Part shown: piece by piece, positions 58,988-64,000 of the stretch | Layout: each line of letters begins with the position of its first letter | How positions within the stretch are numbered: the first letter of the stretch is position 1 | From: Balneolaceae bacterium | GTDB lineage: Bacteria; Bacteroidota; Rhodothermia; Balneolales; Balneolaceae | Length of the DNA: 64,000 nt | Assembly: GCA_034521445.1 (NCBI GenBank) | Contig: JAXHMM010000006.1 | Location: 434,001 to 498,000 of the forward strand | Direction of reading: 5' to 3' | The notes under the pieces: model-generated | The model's database searches: none | Told to the model about the DNA's origin: nothing | What the model saw: only the letters and a program-made list of their open reading frames with translations | Made by a program: the position numbers and the translations under genes

Positions 58988-60690
58988 GGCCGCTGCTGGA
59001 GTTTCTCCTTGAGGTGGGTGCGTGAGGGGGCCATCTCCAGCGCCTTGCGCCACCAGGACCGGGCCTCCTCCAGGTTGCCCATGCGCTCCATCACGTCGCC
59101 CATGTGCTCGAGCACCTCCGCGCTGGCCTCCCCGGTGTCGATGGATTTCCGGATGTAGTCGCGCGCCTGCCCGTACTGTTCCAGCTGGAAGTAAACCCAG
59201 CCTGCGGTGTCCAGGAAGGCGGCGTTGGCGGGCTGCATGTCAAGGGCTCGCAGGATCATCCGTTCGGCCTCCTCCAGGCGTACCTGCTGGCGCGAAAGGG
59301 CGTAGGCGTAGTTGTTGAGCAGGGTGGCGTTGCCGGGATCGAGCTGCAGCGCCTGCTCGTAGGCGCTGTTGCTCTCCTCCCAGGCGTCCAGGCTGGACCA
59401 GGCGTCGCCCAGGGTGGTGTAGATGGCCGCTTTCAGCTCGCTGCGGGCGGGCAGGCCGGCAGCCTGCTCCAGTTTCCGGGCCGCCTCTTCGTAGTCGCCC
59501 CGCTGCAGGTGGGCGCTGCCCGTGAAATAGAGCACAAAGGGATTCTGGGGCACGTTCTCCTCGGCGCGCGGGGCGAGCTCCACCACCTCTTCGGCGCGGC
59601 CCTCCACCGACAGCAGCTGCAGGCGCTGTATCCAGGCCTGGCTGTTGGAGGGCATCAGTTCGGTGGTGGAGGCCAGGGCCTTCAGGGCGCGGCCGTTCTG
59701 TCCGGTGTAGGAGAAAAAGTCGGCCGCCAGGGCGTGGGCGGGTCCGAATTCGGGCTCCGCCTGCCGGAAACGGTCCAGCAGGCGGCCGGTGGCCTCGCGC
59801 AGCTCGACGCCGGCGGTGTCCTGGCGGAAACGCGAGAGCATGAACTCGGCCACCGACATCTTGGCGTCGCGGGCGACCAGTGAGTCGGAAACCAGGTCGC
59901 CCAGCAGGGTGGAGACGCTGTCCCATTTGGCCTCGGAGGCCAGCATTTCGGAAAACATAAGCAAGGTGTTAGGGTCACGCCGGTTGCGCTCCAGCGCCTC
60001 TCGGAGCATGGCCTTGGCCTGCCCGTCACGGCCCATCTTGCGGTAGAACTGGCTGAGCAGCTGCAGGTTGGCCAGGTTGCCGGGGTCCAGCTCGCGGATG
60101 CGGTTGAGGGTGGCGATGGAGGAGTCCTGCTGTGCCATTTCGCTGAAGTTGCGCAGCTTCTGCAGGTAGACCTCCACAGAGGGCCCCCGCAGGCGGATCA
60201 TCCGGTTGTAGAGCCGGTTTGACTCCGCCCGCTCGCCCTGCCGGGCCAGCGCGTCGGCCAGCCGGTAGATCACGTCGGTATCGTTGGGATGGTGCTTCAG
60301 GGCTTCCCGCAGCTGGGTTACGGCGGCGTCGTTGCGGCCGGCCGTGCGGTAAATTTCCTCCAGTTTCAGGCGGAACCACTTGTTGGCGGGCTCCAGCTCA
60401 ACCGCCTGCCGTCCGTAGGCGGAGGCGTCGGGGAGTTTGCCCGCGCGAAGATAGGCGTCCGCCAGCGCAAAATTGACGGCGGCATGGTCCGACAGCATGG
60501 CCTGTGCGGCCGAGAGCAGCTGTACCGCCTCCGTGTACTCTTCGTTCTCAAATGCCCGCAGGCCCTCGATGTAGGCGGCCCGGGCCTTGAGGCTGTCAGG
60601 GGGTTCCCCGCTGCGCTGCTGGGCCTGCGCGGCCAGTGAAACGCCCAGCAGAAGGGCGGCGAAAAGTATGTGGATGAGCGGATGCTTCAT
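58984..60690 (-). CDS. TPR-repeat protein, secreted
   Basis: 568 residues. Signal peptide MKHPLIHILFAALLLGVSLA, then about twelve TPR units, such as EYTEAVQLLSAAQAMLSDHA, KWFRLKLEEIYRTAGRNDAA and ATLLNNYAYALSRQQVRLEE. It is a periplasmic or outer-membrane scaffold. It is first in a translationally coupled group with DUF4292, EnvC and the small membrane protein. Intact. Confidence 0.9.
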   Translation of the reverse strand: MKHPLIHILFAALLLGVSLAAQAQQRSGEPPDSLKARAAYIEGLRAFENEEYTEAVQLLSAAQAMLSDHAAVNFALADAYLRAGKLPDASAYGRQAVELEPANKWFRLKLEEIYRTAGRNDAAVTQLREALKHHPNDTDVIYRLADALARQGERAESNRLYNRMIRLRGPSVEVYLQKLRNFSEMAQQDSSIATLNRIRELDPGNLANLQLLSQFYRKMGRDGQAKAMLREALERNRRDPNTLLMFSEMLASEAKWDSVSTLLGDLVSDSLVARDAKMSVAEFMLSRFRQDTAGVELREATGRLLDRFRQAEPEFGPAHALAADFFSYTGQNGRALKALASTTELMPSNSQAWIQRLQLLSVEGRAEEVVELAPRAEENVPQNPFVLYFTGSAHLQRGDYEEAARKLEQAAGLPARSELKAAIYTTLGDAWSSLDAWEESNSAYEQALQLDPGNATLLNNYAYALSRQQVRLEEAERMILRALDMQPANAAFLDTAGWVYFQLEQYGQARDYIRKSIDTGEASAEVLEHMGDVMERMGNLEEARSWWRKALEMAPSRTHLKEKLQQRP

Positions 60691-60758
60691 GATATTGCGA
60701 GCACGGTTGGAGCACAAGAAACGCGTGCCCCGCTTCAATAGTACCACTAATTCGGGGA

Positions 60759-61502
60759 TCATGCGATGGCCTTTCTCCATACATTCAGCCGCCGGAAGGC
60801 GTGCTTCATGCGCGAGCCGTACCAGCTGAACCATTCGCCCTCCACCAGCAGCACCCGCGCGTCGGGGACGTGCTGCTCGACCGCCTGCAGGTGCTTTTCC
60901 TTGAAAGGGTAGGGCTCGCTGCTGAGCAGCACCAGTTCGGGGTGGCGGCGCGCCAGCTTCTCCGGCTCGAAGCGCGGGTAGCGCGTCTGGGAGCCAAAGA
61001 CGTTGCGCAGGCCCCAGTGGGTCAGCACGTCGTGGATGTAGGTATCTCCGCCCACCGTCATCCACGGGTCCTTCCAGATGCAGTAGGCCGTGCGCAGGTC
61101 GGGTTCGTCGGGACGCTCCTCCAGAGCCTCGCTGATTCCACCGGTGAGCTCGCGTGCGGACTCCCCGCATCCCAGGTCCCCGCCCACCTCGTGAATGGCC
61201 AGCAGAGCCTCCTCGATGGTGGCGATGCGGGTGACCCGCACGTGGACGGCCTCCTGCAGCCGCTCCACATCCTCGCGCCGGTTCTCCTCGCGGTTGGCCA
61301 CCACGTAGTCGGGTTCCAGCTCAAGAATGTCATCCACCCGAGGGTTTTTGGTCCCCCCGATAATGGGCACCTGCTCGACCTTCTCCTTGGGATGCACGCA
61401 GAAGCGGGTGCGTCCCACGAGGCGGTCCCCCGCCCCCAGGTCGAAGAGCAGCTCGGTGAGGCTGGGCACCAGGCTTACGATGCGTTGCGGTGTGGGATCC
61501 AT
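60759..61502 (-). CDS. Helical-backbone metal receptor (BtuF-like)
   Basis: 247 residues. PQRIVSLVPSLTELLFDLGA and the alternate helices and sheets of a class-III periplasmic binding protein, with EPDYVVANREENRREDVERL and the late GEWFSWYGSRM. No signal peptide is visible, so it may stay cytoplasmic or use another route. BtuF-like proteins bind cobalamin or a metal chelate; the ligand here is unknown. It begins 10 bases after the kinase-like gene. Confidence 0.85.
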   Translation of the reverse strand: MDPTPQRIVSLVPSLTELLFDLGAGDRLVGRTRFCVHPKEKVEQVPIIGGTKNPRVDDILELEPDYVVANREENRREDVERLQEAVHVRVTRIATIEEALLAIHEVGGDLGCGESARELTGGISEALEERPDEPDLRTAYCIWKDPWMTVGGDTYIHDVLTHWGLRNVFGSQTRYPRFEPEKLARRHPELVLLSSEPYPFKEKHLQAVEQHVPDARVLLVEGEWFSWYGSRMKHAFRRLNVWRKAIA

Positions 61503-61512
61503 GGTCTGTGGT

Positions 61513-62400
61513 TCAGGTCAGTCGGTTCACGATGGCCTCCACCTGGCGGGCGTAGCTTCCGCCGAAGAGGTTGGTGTGCACCAGCAGGGGATAGAGGTTG
61601 TAGAGGTCGACGCGGTCCTCGAAGCCCGGCTCCAGCGGGCTCTCCTCATCGTAGGCGCGGTAGAACGCTGCGGGAAAGCCGCCGAACAGGCGGGTGAAGG
61701 CCATCTCGATTTCGCGGTGGCCGTAGTAGACGGCGGGATCGTAGATCACCGCCTCGCCATCGGGTCCCCAGTAGAAGTTGCCTCCCCAGAGATCGCCGTG
61801 CAGCAGGGCGGGCGGTTCTTCGGGGATGAGCTCCTCCAGTTTGCCGTAGAGACGCTCGAAGGCGCGTGCGATTTCGGCGGACAGCTTTCCGTCGTCTACC
61901 GCCATGGCTACCTGGGGCTCCAGCCGCTCCTCCCGGAAAAAGTCGGTCCAGCGTTCGTGGGCACGGTTCGACTGCGGCAGGCGGCCGATGTAGTTGTCGT
62001 GGTCCAGTCCAAATTGCTCACGGCTATGGCCGTGCTGTACGGCCAGGCGCCGGCCGAATCGCTCTGCGGCGCCCCCGGCGGGGCTGCCCTCCTCCACGTA
62101 TTCCATCAGCAGGTATCCGGTGCCGCCGGTTTTCCCGAAGGAGAGCGTGCGGGGAATGCGGAGTCCGCTGGCGGCCGCGCGAAGCTCTTCCAGCCCCAGG
62201 CTCTCCGCGCGGAACATGTCCGGGTCGGCGGCGCGGTTCCATTTGAGAAAACAGGTTCCGTGTGTGCCGGTCTCCAGTCGCGCCGCCTCGTTGATGCTGC
62301 CGCCGGATACGCGGGTAACGCCGGAAATGCGCAGGGGCTCTCCCACGCCCGAATCGGGCCGGACGCCCTCGAGTGCGTCGCGCAGCTCCCCGGGAATCAT
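61513..62400 (-). CDS. Fructosamine-kinase family protein
   Basis: 295 residues. Phosphotransferase fold with the catalytic LLHGDLWGGNFYW and DPAVYYGHREIEMAF, and an N-terminal GGSINEAARLE nucleotide motif. Family members phosphorylate ketosamines formed by glycation of proteins so that the adduct can fall off. Its start overlaps the phosphatase stop by 4 bases (ATGA). The pair phosphatase plus kinase-like repair enzyme is a common bacterial neighbourhood. Confidence 0.92.
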   Translation of the reverse strand: MIPGELRDALEGVRPDSGVGEPLRISGVTRVSGGSINEAARLETGTHGTCFLKWNRAADPDMFRAESLGLEELRAAASGLRIPRTLSFGKTGGTGYLLMEYVEEGSPAGGAAERFGRRLAVQHGHSREQFGLDHDNYIGRLPQSNRAHERWTDFFREERLEPQVAMAVDDGKLSAEIARAFERLYGKLEELIPEEPPALLHGDLWGGNFYWGPDGEAVIYDPAVYYGHREIEMAFTRLFGGFPAAFYRAYDEESPLEPGFEDRVDLYNLYPLLVHTNLFGGSYARQVEAIVNRLT

Positions 62401-62924
62401 GATTCGGTGCCGGAGTCGGCGTCCACGCGCTCGGAGAGCCGGTCGAGTAGCTCCTGGCAGGAGCGGCGGACCACCTGGAAGACCTTTTCGAAGCCGTCTA
62501 TGCCCCCGTAGTAGGGATCGGGCACCTCGCGATCGCCGGGATTGGGGTCGAACTCCCGCATCAGGGCTATCTTGTGACCGTACCGACTTTGTGCGTCCAG
62601 GCTCTTGATGTTGGAGAGGTTCTCCTTGTCCATGGCCAGGACCAGGTTGTAGTAGTCGAGGTCGGAGGACTCAAAGCGGCGGGCCCGCGAGTGCAGGGTG
62701 ATGCCGTGACGGTTGGCTGTCTGCTGGCTTTTGCTGTTGGCCGGCTCGCCTATGTGGTAGGCGGAGGTGCCGGCCGACTCAATTTCAAAATAACCCTGCA
62801 GGCCCTCCTCGTTTACCAGGTGCTGAAACACGCCCTCGGCGGTGGGACTGCGGCAGATGTTGCCCAGGCAGACAAAGAGGATGCGGAAGGGAGAATCCTT
62901 GGTGATCGGTTTGTCAGGAATCAT
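62397..62924 (-). CDS. Low-molecular-weight protein tyrosine phosphatase
   Basis: 175 residues. Signature loop FVCLGNICRSPTAEGVF (C-x5-R) and acid loop DPYYGG near the C-terminus. It removes phosphate from tyrosine and possibly from fructosamine-phosphate products, as in gene neighbourhoods with the kinase-like protein. First gene of the minus-strand cluster. The C-terminal 20 residues are acidic and not in the family core. Confidence 0.95.
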   Translation of the reverse strand: MIPDKPITKDSPFRILFVCLGNICRSPTAEGVFQHLVNEEGLQGYFEIESAGTSAYHIGEPANSKSQQTANRHGITLHSRARRFESSDLDYYNLVLAMDKENLSNIKSLDAQSRYGHKIALMREFDPNPGDREVPDPYYGGIDGFEKVFQVVRRSCQELLDRLSERVDADSGTES

Positions 62925-63164
62925 GGGGTCGTTATTGGGTTGGACGGAAGATAGCTTAAGCCGGGCAGAGGATGCAAAAAGCCCTGGGGTCCATCAATAT
63001 TAAAATTCCTCCTTCCATGTGAATTGGAGAACTAAGACTTGTATCTTGGGCGACTGTTGACGTTGCGGGTTCCCTCCCGGGGATCTTCAAACCTACGGTT
63101 AATCGGCGATTTTTTTGTATATTTGCGGTTTTCTGTAAGCCAAAGCAGTATGTAAACGGCCTTT
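62925..63164. other. Divergent promoter region
   Basis: 240 bases between the phosphatase and ileS. A run TTTTTTTGTATATTTG is seen in 63110-63125. Nothing like a T-box leader (no conserved T-box sequence) was recognised upstream of ileS. Confidence 0.5.
63118..63125 (+). promoter_or_regulatory. ileS promoter, Bacteroidetes -7 element
   Basis: TATATTTG is an exact match to the TAnnTTTG element, 40 bases upstream of the ileS start. A clear TTG at the usual distance upstream was not found. Confidence 0.5.
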
Positions 63165-64000
63165 ATGAGCAAACAGTTCGAAGAAGTAAAGAAACTCAAC
63201 TACTCCAAACACGAGGTGGAAACCCTCCGCTGGTGGAAGGAGAACGACATCTTCCGCAAGAGCCTCAGCAGCCGCGAGGAGGGCATCCCGTTTACCTTCT
63301 ATGAGGGACCCCCGACGGCAAACGGCAAACCGGGCATCCACCACGTAATGTCGCGTACGGTGAAGGACCTCTTCTGCCGCTACAAGACCCTCAAGGGTTT
63401 CCGCGTGGAGCGCAAGGCGGGATGGGACACCCATGGCCTGCCGGTGGAGATCGAGGTTGAGAAGGAGCTGGGGCTCGAGGGACGCGAGCAGGTCGAGGCC
63501 TTCGGCATGGACAAGTACAACGAGAAGTGCCGCAGCAGCGTGCTGAAGTACAAGGACCTGTGGGACAAGCTCACCAATCGCATGGCTTACTGGGTGGACC
63601 TGGACGATCCCTATGTAACTTTTGAGAACGACTACATCGAGTCGGTCTGGTGGGCCTTCAAAACCCTCTACGAAAAAGGCCTGGTCTACCAGGGCTACAA
63701 GATCCAGTGGTACTCTCCCGGCAGCGGCACCGTGCTCTCCTCCCACGAGGTGAGTCTGGGCTACCAGGAGACGCAGGATCCCTCCATTTTTGTGAAGTTC
63801 CCGGTGGACGGCGAGGAGAAGACCTATTTCCTGGCCTGGACCACCACTCCGTGGACCATCGTCTCCAACATGGCCCTGGCCGTGAATCCCGACCTCGACT
63901 ACGTCCGCGTGCGCCTGTCGGAGGGCGGCCGGACCGAAGACTATATCCTGGCCAAGGAGTGCCTGGAGGAGGTGCTCGACCACGACTACGAGATCGTGGA
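63165..64000 (+). CDS. ileS: IleS, isoleucyl-tRNA synthetase (3' truncated)
   Basis: N-terminal 278 codons, cut by the window end. ATG at 63165 (MSKQFEEVKKLNYSKHEVE). Class I synthetase: EGPPTANGKPGIHHVM holds the HIGH-like motif, DTHGLPVEIEVEKELGL is typical of IleS, and LAWTTTPWTIVSN marks the start of the editing domain. The full protein should be about 1000-1100 residues. No frame break in the visible part. Confidence 0.96.
   Translation, partial: MSKQFEEVKKLNYSKHEVETLRWWKENDIFRKSLSSREEGIPFTFYEGPPTANGKPGIHHVMSRTVKDLFCRYKTLKGFRVERKAGWDTHGLPVEIEVEKELGLEGREQVEAFGMDKYNEKCRSSVLKYKDLWDKLTNRMAYWVDLDDPYVTFENDYIESVWWAFKTLYEKGLVYQGYKIQWYSPGSGTVLSSHEVSLGYQETQDPSIFVKFPVDGEEKTYFLAWTTTPWTIVSNMALAVNPDLDYVRVRLSEGGRTEDYILAKECLEEVLDHDYEIV

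Noticed and set aside
63099-63983. 294-residue minus-strand frame opposite ileS
   Set aside because: The plus strand encodes unmistakable IleS.
1-64000. CRISPR array, phage or insertion sequence
   Set aside because: No regularly spaced repeats, transposase or integrase sequence and no inverted-repeat pair with target duplication were seen.

Overview
The window looks like a chromosome segment from a flagellated, Gram-negative relative of the Bacteroidetes, most likely the Balneolota/Rhodothermota group. This is inferred from the gene mix: Bacteroidetes-type families (DUF4292, DUF4293, DUF5686, BNR-repeat secreted proteins, a degenerate-LytM EnvC protein) beside a complete-looking flagellar hook/ring/filament block with P- and L-ring genes. 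Promoter-like TAnnTTTG elements also fit. GC content is high by eye. No species can be named from the sequence alone.

Layout. (1) 1-6.7 kb, plus strand: flagellar genes flgA(partial)-flgH-flgI-flgJ-flgN-flgK-flgL, then a TPR protein. (2) 6.75-15.9 kb, minus strand: an NtrC-type sigma54 activator, a FlgM-like protein, a FliT-like protein, fliD, fliS, and five tandem flagellin genes. Three good sigma28-type promoters (TAAG, 16-17 nt, CGATAA) and a clear terminator split this block into three transcription units. (3) 16.4-18.1 kb: a histidine kinase, then an unrecognised minus-strand gene with its own sigma28 promoter. (4) 18.2-20.6 kb: pyrR-pyrB and a DMT transporter. (5) 20.7-27.6 kb: a TetR-TolC-adaptor-RND efflux operon with a palindromic operator. 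(6) 27.7-35.7 kb: DUF4293, a second DMT transporter, an MltF-type lytic transglycosylase, an RsbV-RsbW-RsbU partner-switching module, an alpha/beta hydrolase, a SPOR lipoprotein and a YeaQ-type membrane protein. (7) 35.7-46 kb: a BNR-repeat secreted protein, a patatin/outer-membrane protein, an ECF sigma factor with a membrane partner, an aldehyde dehydrogenase/SDR pair, an Rrf2 regulator and a tRNA. (8) 46-54.7 kb: a DUF5686 outer-membrane protein, an OmpA lipoprotein with type-3 thrombospondin repeats, tRNA-Ala, SRP RNA, YpdA, a YheT-type hydrolase, an acyl-CoA thioesterase and a Ppx/GppA-HD phosphatase. (9) 54.7-62.9 kb, minus strand: gamma-glutamyltransferase, a small membrane protein, EnvC, DUF4292, a TPR protein, a metal-receptor protein, a fructosamine-kinase-like protein and a low-molecular-weight tyrosine phosphatase, much of it translationally coupled. 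(10) 63.2 kb to the end: the 5' part of ileS.

Many genes are broken by one-base shifts, often in short homopolymers, while their domains and motifs continue in another frame. The simplest reading is assembly or sequencing error, not mass gene decay. Such genes are given here as one span with the shifts described. The breaks cluster at 3-8 kb, 12 kb, 30-38 kb and 41-56 kb, while 56.5-64 kb is almost clean.

How the parts connect: the sigma54 activator and the FlgM-like/sigma28 circuit would form a stepwise flagellar control. FlgN, FliT and FliS are the chaperones for FlgK/FlgL, FliD and flagellin. The lower-level novelty candidates are the sigma28-controlled unknown gene at 17.6-18.06 kb and the promoter organisation of the five-flagellin array.
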